NCBI RefSeq assembly: GCF_026210795.1 | Contig: NC_089435.1 | Coordinates: 4,154,001-4,218,000, forward strand | Direction: 5' to 3' | Origin: Rhizophagus irregularis | Lineage: Eukaryota; Glomeromycota; Glomeromycetes; Glomerales; Glomeraceae | DNA length: 64,000 nt | Part shown: piece after piece, positions 24,830-34,070 of the stretch | Layout: each line of letters begins with the position of its first letter | Position numbering within the stretch: position 1 is the first letter of the stretch | Program-made: the position numbers and the translations under genes | Notes under the pieces: model-generated | Seen by the model: only the letters and a program-made list of their open reading frames with translations | Told to the model about the DNA's origin: nothing | Database searches by the model: none

Positions 24830-25168
24830 TTATTTATTTATTTATTTTATGTGAAGACGGACAGACTATTAACAGGACATATACGTAACCGTGCTATCCT
24901 ACTTCTAGCTATCATCCCCCCGAGGACGGACCCGAACTTCTTTAAATCCATCGAACCAGGATGATCCCCTCCCCTACCAGAAAGGAACCAATGAACCAAT
25001 TAAAAAGTGAACTAATTAACCCGTATTTTTCTTTCAACCATCAAGGTCGCCACCTGTAAATACTGTCATAGGTGGAATGATTCACACTATTTGTAATTGT
25101 TAATATCTAACATAATACGAACCGACAAATTCAAAAAATGAATTACATAATATAGAAACTAAATTATT

Positions 25169-26053
25169 TCAAATACGAAATTTAAAAATTAAATCTATAT
25201 TAGAGGGTAAGAAGTCTTCTTCTTTGGTATCCCTACAATCGAAAAGACAAATTTTTTTTGTTAGAGGTATGAGGTCACCATAATTATTATAATGATTATG
25301 TCTGGCGCGACGCTTTTTTTGGCGACGTTCTATGATTTTCGTGTCATCGGAGGTATCACCAAGATCATCTTTTATATATTGGATATCATTTGCGCGAATA
25401 ATAGCGCGGTATGGTTTAAAGGGGTAATGTTCATCCTTGTATTTTTGTCCAAAATTTGTTATCAAAGTACTAAGACGTTTTGATGCAACTGTTCGTTTGT
25501 CGCTGCTTGTCTTTTTAGACGTTCCATAAGCGAATTTGCGAATACTGGCCATACGTTCATCAAAATTATCGTTCATTTGAGTGAAAAACTCCATAGCATT
25601 AGTACGCCTAAGATAATGTTTGGCAGAGGTGTTATGATCTTTTATGTCCTTAATGACATTTGACCGTTCGTTAAGGCGATCTCGAGCTTTGATCTCACTG
25701 ATGCGATCATCGTCTAAACCTAGCATATATGCGTCTCTCAAGGAAAGCTGAATTGTAGAGTCTTGTAATAAAAGCACGGCATCTATGTATTCCGATGCAT
25801 CTTTACCATAGTGTTCGTCAATAAGATTCATGATATACCAATCCTTATAAGAATTTTCAGGTGTATCATCCCGGCCATCCTTAACGGAAGAATGATTCTC
25901 ATCATCGGAGTCCTGATCCTTGATGGCACTGCGTAATGCAGAAGAAATGTGAGGAGGAAATATCCTATCATCAGGTAGATGTAGAAGAGTACAGTTCTGA
26001 TCGTATGGGAAACGGAATAAAGGAACGGTTGGGAAGCGTTTAAATAATCCCAT
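25169..26053 (-). CDS. ORF2 of the retroposon-like element (294 aa), unknown
   Basis: Uninterrupted 294-codon ORF starting at ATG 26053, far longer than chance frames here. The N-terminal third has an acidic patch (about residues 45-66, KDQDSDDENHSS). The middle is helical (YIDAVLLLQDSTIQLSLRDA, then LDDDRISEIKARDRLNERSN). The C-terminal third has a basic cluster RRQKKRRARH (about 242-252) that could be a nuclear localisation or nucleic-acid-binding signal. No RT, RNase H, endonuclease or transposase motif is visible. Codon composition is less AT-rich than flanking kelch genes, consistent with a mobile origin. Its position downstream of ORF1 suggests a bicistronic element or two-part capsid/replication protein; function is unknown. 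Confidence 0.65.
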   Translation of the reverse strand: MGLFKRFPTVPLFRFPYDQNCTLLHLPDDRIFPPHISSALRSAIKDQDSDDENHSSVKDGRDDTPENSYKDWYIMNLIDEHYGKDASEYIDAVLLLQDSTIQLSLRDAYMLGLDDDRISEIKARDRLNERSNVIKDIKDHNTSAKHYLRRTNAMEFFTQMNDNFDERMASIRKFAYGTSKKTSSDKRTVASKRLSTLITNFGQKYKDEHYPFKPYRAIIRANDIQYIKDDLGDTSDDTKIIERRQKKRRARHNHYNNYGDLIPLTKKICLFDCRDTKEEDFLPSNIDLIFKFRI

Positions 26054-26140
26054 GTTGAATTTTAAATGAGGAATCCGTTTATTGAACTTTTGATATCGAT
26101 AGAAAAGGAATTTCCGTTGATTCGCCAGTTTAATCTTATG

Positions 26141-27286
26141 TCAGAGTTTAAGAGCCATCCCAGTTTTAGGTTTATTATTGTTGAAAACACGTCGACAAGA
26201 TCGGTCAAAACGAGCATTCTGCCGTGCAGCTATACGTGGATTAGAACTTAACGTACGAGAGAAATTTTCGTAAATCTTGGTGTACATAGGACCAATAGCC
26301 TTGTAAGGTGGTAAAATTGAGTCAAGGTTGTGCGCTTCATAACGCGTTGTATAAGAAATGCCCAATCGATTCGAAAAAATCTTTTGCTTTGAGTTATCGT
26401 TATATTTCCTATAAATTATGTTGGCGTGAAAACTTTTGTGATGAACGATGTTATTCTTAGGTGCTGTTACTGCCTTATCCTCTAAAGGAGTTTTTATTAT
26501 TTGAGCGATGGCCGAATGATGTTGGTTACAAGCGTGTCGATTAAAATTTTTTACAAAAGGGCACGGTGTACGGCATGGTGTTGTTTTTTGATGAGGAGAC
26601 TTCGTTGTAGGTAGATGGTTACAAGCTACATAGATACCAAAATAAAATCTGTATCGTTTGTAAGAGAAGTTGAAAAAGGTTTTGGTGATATTATTACTAC
26701 ACGTGATTTTTCTTTCACGTGATGCTATCAGATTGAGTCTATCTAACAACTTGAGTCGTATCATGTTAAAAAATTTATTTTGAATACGCCGAGGAATAAC
26801 TCGTTGATGTAAAAAAAAGTGCGTGAGGCACTTCGATATTTGAAATCGATGATTAGGTAATTTGCTTGTGGAATAATACCGAATTGGAGTAGATAACATA
26901 TGATGATCGTTTGTGTATATCTTTAGGTGAATTTCATTGGTGTCTGGTATTTGATCGACAACCTCGAAAAAGAAACTTTTTGAACGCCTACATTCGTAGA
27001 TCTTGTTATAACCTGCTTTAGACGTAGCGGTCACATAAAATTTTTCGAAAGAGACCAAAAAAGAAAAGGTCGAAAGTTTCGGTGGAAGTAAAGGAGCTTT
27101 GACTATGATGGTCGGAAATGTGTTATCCTGTGGTTTAATAGTCGTCTCTGAAACATTATCTTTAGCAAGTCTGCCTTCAGGAATTTTTCGTCTGCTATCA
27201 GAATGTTCGTCCAACTGCGGATAAGGTTTCGAAGGTTCATATGGAGCCACGGAAAAGTTGGGTTGGTTGTAGTTTGGAGCTGACAT
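26141..27286 (-). CDS. ORF1 of the retroposon-like element (381 aa), basic, Cys/His cluster
   Basis: Uninterrupted 381-codon ORF from ATG 27286 (context GGGACTATGTCAGC). Residues 1-70 are Pro-rich and probably disordered. Residues 75-220 are mixed, with many aromatic and basic residues. Residues 222-257 hold a Cys/His cluster: Cys222-x-His224, Cys238-x3-Cys242, His251-x-Cys253-x2-His256, compatible with a zinc-binding or nucleic-acid-binding module but not a textbook CCHC knuckle. The protein is strongly basic overall, as expected of a LINE ORF1/gag-like nucleic-acid chaperone. Starting 177 bp inside the element's 5' border on the transcribed strand fits this role. I do not recognise a named family. 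Confidence 0.65.
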   Translation of the reverse strand: MSAPNYNQPNFSVAPYEPSKPYPQLDEHSDSRRKIPEGRLAKDNVSETTIKPQDNTFPTIIVKAPLLPPKLSTFSFLVSFEKFYVTATSKAGYNKIYECRRSKSFFFEVVDQIPDTNEIHLKIYTNDHHMLSTPIRYYSTSKLPNHRFQISKCLTHFFLHQRVIPRRIQNKFFNMIRLKLLDRLNLIASRERKITCSNNITKTFFNFSYKRYRFYFGIYVACNHLPTTKSPHQKTTPCRTPCPFVKNFNRHACNQHHSAIAQIIKTPLEDKAVTAPKNNIVHHKSFHANIIYRKYNDNSKQKIFSNRLGISYTTRYEAHNLDSILPPYKAIGPMYTKIYENFSRTLSSNPRIAARQNARFDRSCRRVFNNNKPKTGMALKL

Positions 27287-27463
27287 AGTCCCTTAGTGTG
27301 GGATAAGATGAGAACTAAAAACCTTGTATAAGACCAAGGTGCCCGCTTGGGCCTCGTCCCCTTTAGCGTTTCAAATAGAAACTAAAAAAAAACTTTGCGA
27401 AATTACTGCGGAAAACTAACAAAATAAAAAAAGGGGAAAGAGTTTTTTTACTTCATCAGTTGA

Positions 27464-27481
27464 TCAAATTTCTTCCTCCAT
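27464..27481. repeat. 18-bp target-site duplication, right copy
   Basis: Exact match to 24812-24829; marks the 5' border of the retroposon-like element (minus orientation). Confidence 0.85.
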
Positions 27482-27487
27482 ACATAA

Positions 27488-27850
27488 TTAATCTATCTAT
27501 ATATTTAAAAACACTGCAATCACGTGGGCGTTATGTTTAGATTAACCATATAAATAAGTCATTTGAATTGTGTAACCCTACTCCTATTCGTCGCCAATGT
27601 TACACAAGACCAAAAAAGGAAATTTTATTTCTGGCGAAAAACTGAAATTTTGGGTTACACAGGATTCCATAAAAGGAAATTGTCGGTTACGCAAATTTCC
27701 AAAAAAGGAAATTTTGTCTTCTGTTACTTTTCAGAGAAATTAAAAAAATTGTGTTGCTCAAATTTCCAAAAAAGGAAATTCTTTGCAGATCTTTTAATTC
27801 TGGCCGGAATTACATATTAACTGTTGTCGTAGACAACAGGTGAACACTAG
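27488..27850. mobile_element. Second insertion in kelch copy C, about 360 bp, hairpin-rich
   Basis: It lies between the kelch fragments ending ACACTA (27850) and starting TTATGTATGGAGG (27488), positions that are adjacent in intact siblings. It contains three stem-loops of the type (A)AATTTCC-N4-6-GGAAATT (about 27667, 27695 and 27758) and a perfect hairpin CTGTTGTC-GTA-GACAACAG at 27821-27839. GTTACAC words in both orientations flank the middle. No clear TIR pair or target duplication was found, so the class is open. The 85-codon ORF at 27563 is not convincing. Confidence 0.55.
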
Positions 27851-28495
27851 TGTATTATTATTAATACCACCATTAACAGATGTAGCACCCACGATTGATT
27901 GAATTATATTAATGTTTGATAAATCATGCTATAATAAATTTTGAGTATTAAATGGAACGGATAAATCAAGGTAAAAAAATTCTTTACCAACCTGAATCGT
28001 CGTATCCACTTAAAATATACAATTTGTTATCGATAAGCGTAGCAGTATTACGACTTGAGACAATTGGCTTATAAGGTGTCATTTGGCAATTTATTTCAAA
28101 TAATAATTGAAGTAAGAACCACAATTTAAAATATATTAAAGTTTTTGACATGATTATGCTCTATTTAATAACTTTATTTTGGTAGAAAAGAAAAAAAGTT
28201 CATTTATTGTTTAAAATTAATCAACTGAAAAAAGCTAGCTTGCGATCAACAAAAATCTTGGCATACTAAGTACTATTCTATTTTTAAATTAATTGTAAAG
28301 CATCCTTCATTTTTGTACCAAAGAAATAATAAAAAAATTAAATGATATGACGAATTTAGTTAGTTTTTGGCTTAAATCTGCATTACCTCTATACTGTAAA
28401 AGGTTACATGAGGAAGAACACTTACAGTAAGATCAACTTTATATTCATATTTCCATAGGTGGTAATAATAATGCGGGATTAGTTTTATTTAGTAC

Positions 28496-28610
28496 AAAAA
28501 AAAAAAAGAAATAAGTAGGGACCCAAGACAATCCAGACGAGAAAAATTTTACTATTAGTTGTGCACATTTTTTCAGGGCCGGAATTATTATAACGCCAGT
28601 CAGTTTCTAA
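28496..28610. mobile_element. Degraded copy of the 56.8-kb MITE
   Basis: TAGGGACCCA at the left, then AAAAATTTTACTATTAGTTGT and TTTTTTCAGGGCCGGAATTA with an AACGCCAGTCAG block, match in inverse orientation the right half of the 230-bp MITE at 56823-57052 (CATAATTCCGGCCCTGAAAA and its TAGTAAAAAATTTTTT). One end and the duplication are not recognisable. Confidence 0.5.
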
Positions 28611-28894
28611 CAAACAAAGATAATAAATATCTACTGGAATTATATAAAAAGGAAAACTAGCACTTAAAATAAAGGTCAAAATTTGGAACTTACACATTTG
28701 TATTAAACAGGATACGTTGGATGGTTGTTTATAGCGAAACGACATACAGTATTTATCTGAATTAAGTATTTTTATTTTTACATCGATAACCATTGGCAAT
28801 TTTATCTTGCATCATAAAACCTACAAAAAAATCAAAATTTCTTGATATAACCTCTAAATTTTTATAATTAATTAAAAGTATAAATGTTGGTTGC

Positions 28895-29010
28895 CGTAAG
28901 TAGTAATTACAGTATTTCAGATTACACGGATTACGGCTCAAAATTATGAAAACACTGTGTAATACGAAATTATGCCGTAAGTTGTAATTGGTTGTATTTA
29001 AATTATTAGA
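28895..29010. repeat. ATTACGG/GCCGTAA repeat block
   Basis: Contains GCCGTAAGTAGTAATTACAG, GGATTACGGC and GCCGTAAGTTGTAATTGG, an imperfect inverted arrangement sharing words with 17914-18137. Likely a small degraded TIR element. Confidence 0.4.
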
Positions 29011-29199
29011 TTAATTTGTGATTGAAATCACAATACCTGTGACACACGTACTATCGGCCTGATGACCTGATCTCACAATCAATTTACTGACCAGAAAATT
29101 GGACAAAATTGTCCAAATAAAAAACTCAATTCCGGCCGGAATTGCTTAATGAAAATTTTTAAATAAATAGTGTAAAATAAATAGTCAAGAAAAGGAAGT

Positions 29200-30235
29200 A
29201 AACTTAAATAGACTTTCTAGAGAATTAGATAAAAGGAAAAGGGAATTTCATCAGTAGGAAGTAAAATTAGTATGATACCATTATTACCGGTCAATATATG
29301 TTTTATATTTAGTGTACCGATAGGACCCTGCGATAAAGAGTTTCTGAAGGACATTATAGACTTAGCTAAATTACCAAGAGAACCAGATAAAATCTTTAAT
29401 TTCAATAGTGATTATTTGATACAAATGCCTCGGATATGTGACGTCGTGATGAACTGGACTTAATAGCGGTTTGTATAACAAAATTTACACGTAAGAGAAC
29501 CTGGAAAATTTAAAAATCTATCTAAAAAGATTCTTAAAAAAAAACTGTATGATTGGCTGATACCGGATGAAAAAATATTTATTTTTCTATGATTATGATT
29601 ATGATTGGAAAGTTGGCATAACACGACAAAACAATAAAACATTATGATATTCACAAGACCCAGTTGGTCAGAAACTAATTTATTTGGACAGGTTTACTAT
29701 TTATAATTTATTATTTATATATACAGAAAAAAACATAAGAAGCTACTGTTACCGAAATATATCGGCAAGTAAAGGTCGACGGTTGGTTAAAATAAGTCAT
29801 ATAAACACCAGGTTATCAACAGGATTCTTACTCAATACTACTTATCCGGTATTGTTCGTTAAGAATCGTCAAGATAAATACCTACAAAATACGATAATGA
29901 TAACACACGTCGAGTAATAAATGAATAATATATCAAAACACACAGAAACAATAATTAACGATACGATGTATAATGGTTTTTATTAATAACGTTATGAAGG
30001 GATAGGATTAAGGGTTTACAACAAAGCGATAATAAATGATAAAAAGTGATAGGGAAAAGGATTTCTACTATAGCTGGTAAAATACAATCTTTGGTCCTCC
30101 CTACTTTTATCAACGAGTTGGTGAAAGGTATTTATATCTATTCTCCATCTCTTTTTCCAACACCATCTATTATCATATCAAAATCTAATCTACCGATAGG
30201 TTCTAAACACATAACGGAATATGTTTCATGGTAAT
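29200..30235. other. Possible decayed gene or element, frames ambiguous
   Basis: Several 60-80 codon frames lie close together: plus 29272-29463 with DKEFLKDIIDLAKLPREPDK, plus 29684-29917 with SASKGRRLVKISHINTRLST, and a minus frame at 30110-30234 with CLEPIGRLDFDMIIDGVGKR that runs into a stop. Both strands offer plausible codons, so strand and family cannot be decided. Base composition is slightly less AT-rich than the flanks. Confidence 0.25.
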
Positions 30236-30239
30236 ATGG

Positions 30240-31790
30240 CTAATTACTATAATAGTGATAAAAATAACCATTATAAGCCCTCCTTTTGATAAGTTACGAA
30301 TGACAAATTCTATCAGTTGATTATTATTAATCAAATTATCCTTCATTAACTCTTATTATAGATCTTATACATCAACATACATCAATAATCTTTTAAATTA
30401 CAATTATAGACAATAAATAATATAATATAATAATAATACAAACAATATTGTAATATATGATTATTCTATCGCTACATATGTAAAACTAATAATAAAAATA
30501 ATAATAAAATTGATAAAATAAAGAATATTATCTATATGGCTAATTTAATGTACACAACCTGCGGTCATAAATCGTTATGTAATGATAGAAATCGACATGG
30601 ACACAAATTATATCGGATCGTTATATAAACATCGAATAACGTCGAACATCGGATGTGCATTTTATCGCGTAACACTACACACCCAATTTGGTAATATAGT
30701 TTTTCCTACACACATTCTTAAGGAAGATCCGCGTTAATAAACTTCGAGGAAGTTACGTATCGTTTATTTGCAATACCCTGGAGAACTGTTTGAAGAGGAT
30801 TATTAGTATACTAGGGTTACTAGAAAATTATGGCTTCTTTGAGTAGTTGTTTAAGGAGGTGACGTTTAGAGTTTTTATCACAGGTGGTCAATGTGTTAGA
30901 TCAATGAAAAGGTATAATCTACTAACGGAAAATGGTGGTCGACCGGGAAGGGCTATTATTATATTTTATCTTATTGTATATTAAGTATCTGGTAGCGAGA
31001 ACTCATACGCGACATACTACTATTTTAATAGTACCATAGTTACTAGTATATTGTTGTAGCAGTTGGATGCTTATTAATGTACTCTCCTCTTTCACTATGT
31101 CTTAGTAATTAACGCTTAAAAAAAAAAAAGATAATAAAAAAGTTATTAGCCACTTGTACTGTTGTACAGCCTCAATTTTCTGTGTCTCATCTGTTTTTGC
31201 TTCAGATGATAGTCACTTGATTTGGTGTTCATTTACGTAAAAGTTAATTATGGTAAAATCTTATTCGAAATGAAGGATTCTTTCTTATAACCCCTGATTC
31301 TTTTAATAATTTATTAGCAATGTCTCAGAAACTACTTAATGCTGGTCCTGCTATTGGTAAACTAAATATGTCACTCGTAATATTCATTGTTTGCATTGTA
31401 TAACATTTAAAAGTTCAAAATTGTTAAAGTTGTTAATGTGAAATTATACTGTATAGTACTTCATTAACATAATTATAATTTATATAATTTTATGAACTAA
31501 AGAATCACCCCGTTTTTTATTCCCTTATTATTATTTTTCTTTAACAATGTGAGAGACGCTTCTTGGATAACTGAAATTGGTTTTAATAAACATAATGTGC
31601 ACAAGATATCAATAGTATTTGGTAGAAATTTGCTAATCCTTTTGAATAAAAAAAGCAAGCTAAAGAATCATGATCAATAAAAAAAGGAAAATAAATTATT
31701 TCAATAAAAAGAACAAGTCACATATCTTACAATTAATAGAAAAGTATCACTAGTGCCCTAAAGAATAAAAGAATCTACTGAAAAACTATA
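30240..31790. other. Intergenic, no gene recognised
   Basis: AT-rich; an (ATA)n-rich stretch at 30420-30530. No credible ORF or paired repeat. Confidence 0.4.
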
Positions 31791-31791
31791 T

Positions 31792-32556
31792 TTAAAAAAG
31801 AATGGAATAATTAGTATTATTCTTATACGGCAATATCTTAATATCAGTTACTAAATTTTTAATGCCCTTGAAACTTGTTTGAATTGCTTGTGCCCATCAT
31901 TTATTACCAATATTTTCTTGTTCCTTTACAATTCTTAATGCTTCAATTGCTTCATGTAGTATTAATTTGTAATCTTTAAATAGTTGCATTGTTTGATCGC
32001 TTGTTGATTTTACAATTGTAAATTGAGTAGATTCATCATTATTCATTAAATTCATTATGTTATTAATTTTATTTAACCCATTGCAATTAAATCTCTCAAT
32101 TGGTATTCGATCATGGATTCATTTTTTCTAGGTCTCTTTGCAAGAGATTTACATTGAGAACATTTATACTGAAATGTTAAAATATCAGATGCTTTTTCTG
32201 AAGTATAAGAATCTTTATAAATATAATAATACAGTACTAGCTGTCACTTTCACCTATTAAATCAATGATCATCTTGGATAATTTTTTTTGGATCATATCA
32301 ATTGAAATATTGCAATTAAAATCTATACCAGTTAAATCATTTTCTAAGTATTCATTAGTATCACGGCAATTTCTAAAATCTATTCAAATAGCTGTTTTCT
32401 TCTAGTGTTAAAAAGTTCCGAATTAAATTGATTAGATTGTTCATATTGTAAAGCAGCATTATGGAGACATATATTACAAGTTTAAACTGGTGTGTATTTA
32501 AAAGTAAAATTTTCGACATTTTTTACATTTCTGCAATTACTAGTTATAATATCCAT
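31792..32556 (-). pseudogene. Decayed gene with paired-Cys motifs, unknown family
   Basis: From ATG 32556 the minus strand encodes MDIITSNCRNVKNVENFTFK, a premature TAA, then TCNICLHNAALQYEQSNQFN and NTRRKQLFE. It is frameshifted, then reads NCRDTNEYLENDLTGIDFNC and IDMIQKKLSKMIIDLIGE. Later come LTFQYKCSQCKSLAKRPRK, another stop, and a final KGIKNLVTDIKILPYKNN ending at 31792. The Cys-x2-Cys pairs (CNIC, CSQC) point to a zinc-binding protein; the precise family is not recognised. At least two frameshifts and three stops (one TGA in place of a Trp codon) show it is dead. A 15-bp direct repeat starting 6 bp upstream of the ATG marks the retroposon-like insertion that removed its promoter. Confidence 0.6.
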
Positions 32557-33292
32557 GTTTGAAGTAGAAAAGTGATTTTTTTTTATTTTATTTTATTTTA
32601 TTTATAGAAGAGGAGTGAACGTTATCTGTTACGCAAATGTATCATTCTTATACGTGTACGACATACTATCTTATACGACGTACAGTGGGTTACAAAAAGT
32701 GACCGACAACCTAAAAATTAAATAAAATTAAATATTCTCATTAATAATTTTATTTTTATTTTAAAATTAAGTGTGTAAAAACTTATTTTGAACCATTTTC
32801 TTGCTTGATTAATGTTAAAATTGTATATAAATACTTAATTTTCAGAGTAGAAATAATTTCAACATTTTAACCAAAGCAGATAGAGTAAAATAGGTATAAA
32901 AAATTGATTCCTTGACTAAAAATTAGCTTATTTTCAAAAATTCAGAAAGATTCAATCAGTAGTTGTTGAGAAATCTACTTTTAAAAATCGGCAAAATTTG
33001 ATGATCTACATATAAAATTATAAGAATTTCACCAAAATTCATTGATTTTAAAAGTAGATTTCTCAACAACTACTGATCGAATCTTTCTGATGTTTTGAAG
33101 ATAAACAAATTTTAAGTCAAAGGATCGATTTCTGGTATTTACATTACTCTAGCTGTTCTGGTTAAAAAGTTGAAATTTTTTTCACTCTGAAAATTGAATA
33201 TTTATACACAATTTTATTATTAATTACGTGAAAAAAATGTTCATAAAATGGATTTTACATTTCTAATTTTAATATAAATATAAGAAATAATG

Positions 33293-34070
33293 TATTTACC
33301 TATGGCCCGCCGTAAGCACAAAAAGTATATACAAAAGTTATCATTTGAATATACAAAAATGTATATTCAGATATTAACTTTTGTATATTCAAATAACCAC
33401 TTTTGTATATTCACATGTATAAAAGTAGTCATTTGAATATACAAAAGTGGTTATTTGAATATATAAAAGTTATCATTTGAATACACAAAAATTATCATTT
33501 GAATATATAACATAAAGTTAACATTTGAATATACAAAAGTTGACATATGAATATACAAAAGTTAACATTTAAATATACAAAAGTTATCATTTGAATATGC
33601 AAAAGTTATCATTTGAATGTACAAAAGTTATCATTTGAATATATAGTAGATTTCCAAATTAAGCAGTAATTTTTTTTTAATTCTAGATTTGGCCAAATTG
33701 ATAGCATATTGAATTTTGTATATTCAAATGATAACTTTTGTATATTCAGATAACAACTTTTGTACATTCAAATGACCACTTTAATACATGTGAATATACA
33801 AAAGTTGTTATTTGAATATACATTTTTGTATATTCAAATGATCACTTTTGTATATTCAAATAATAACTTTTGTATATTCAGATAATAACTTTTGTATCTA
33901 CTTTTTGTCCTTACGGCGGGCCATATTTACCGCACCCTGCGTTACAAATTTATATATATTTTTATGTTTATCATTTGCCATTTTAAGGGGGTGCGGTGTA
34001 TAAACTAAAGATCGACATAAACAATTTACAAAAAAGGAAGGATGCGTTGTAACGCAGGGTGCAGTAAATA
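33293..34070. mobile_element. TA-flanked MITE with GCACCCTGCGTTACAA ends, itself interrupted
   Basis: The right end TTGTAACGCAGGGTGCAGTAAA|TA (34048-34070) pairs with TTTACCGCACCCTGCGTTACAA at 33926. The first 8 bp of that left end (TATTTACC) are duplicated at 33293 because the 621-bp element below landed in the TIR. The original MITE is therefore about 150 bp, TA-flanked, inserted in the right arm of the mariner-like palindrome. Confidence 0.65.
33301..33923. mobile_element. hAT-like fold-back with internal tandem TATTCAAATGATAAC repeats
   Basis: Ends TGGCCCGCCGTAAG-ACAAAAAGTA (33303) and the inverse ending 33923 are flanked by the 8-bp repeat TATTTACC (33293-33300 and 33924-33931). The body is made of more than fifteen degenerate units of CAAAAGTTATCATTTGAATATA in one orientation on the left and inverted on the right, so the whole element can fold into a hairpin with a short unpaired centre near 33680. 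No ORF. Confidence 0.7.

Larger units (their letters stand above)
24830..27463 (-). mobile_element. Retroposon-like insertion, two ORFs, no recognisable reverse transcriptase
   Basis: The 2634-bp block is bounded by an exact 18-bp direct repeat and interrupts kelch copy C. Read on the minus strand it has a ~177-bp GC-richer leader (with GACGAGGCCCAAGCGGGCAC), ORF1 (27286-26141), an 87-bp spacer, ORF2 (26053-25169), a 3' region and a terminal (ATAA)n tail directly against the target duplication. A long, non-fixed target duplication plus a short-repeat 3' tail is characteristic of target-primed retrotransposition (LINE-type). No reverse transcriptase (no YxDD box) or endonuclease motif is seen in either ORF. 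It is therefore a non-autonomous retroelement, an internally deleted LINE, or an unrecognised class. There are no terminal inverted repeats or LTRs. Confidence 0.75.
23468..28151 (-). pseudogene. Kelch copy C, split by two insertions and broken by stops
   Basis: The 5' part (28151-27850) encodes signal peptide, NCQMTPYKP and NKLYILSG, then a frameshift. Further on, a TAG replaces the Trp of the conserved LLWxDLS motif. At ACACTA (about 27850) kelch homology stops, resumes at 27481 for only 18 bp (TATGGAGGAAGA...), and resumes fully at 24829 after the 2.6-kb retroposon. The 3' part has exon-1 remainder 24829-24537, then exons equivalent to 3-6 in the right order (exon 2 not found), ending in exon 23796-23468 with the ESDILLLDI strand, a Ser/Pro stalk (PSTPPSPSSPFLPSLRPSTN), a transmembrane helix (AGAIIGTLFDVILLSFGSYF) and a very short tail. 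Without the inserts the downstream half would be largely intact, so the insertions or the early frameshift killed it recently. Confidence 0.8.

Noticed and set aside
25292..25483. Plus-strand ORF antisense to the retroposon ORF2
   Set aside because: Shadow of ORF2; composition is not protein-like.
24830..27463. Interpretation of the insertion as an LTR or DNA transposon
   Set aside because: No long direct or inverted terminal repeats; 18-bp duplication and one-sided (ATAA)n tail fit neither class.
33300..33930. Possible CRISPR-like array (regular repeats)
   Set aside because: Units are degenerate, spacer-free and inverted about a centre, with TIRs and an 8-bp duplication; it is a fold-back transposon in eukaryotic DNA.
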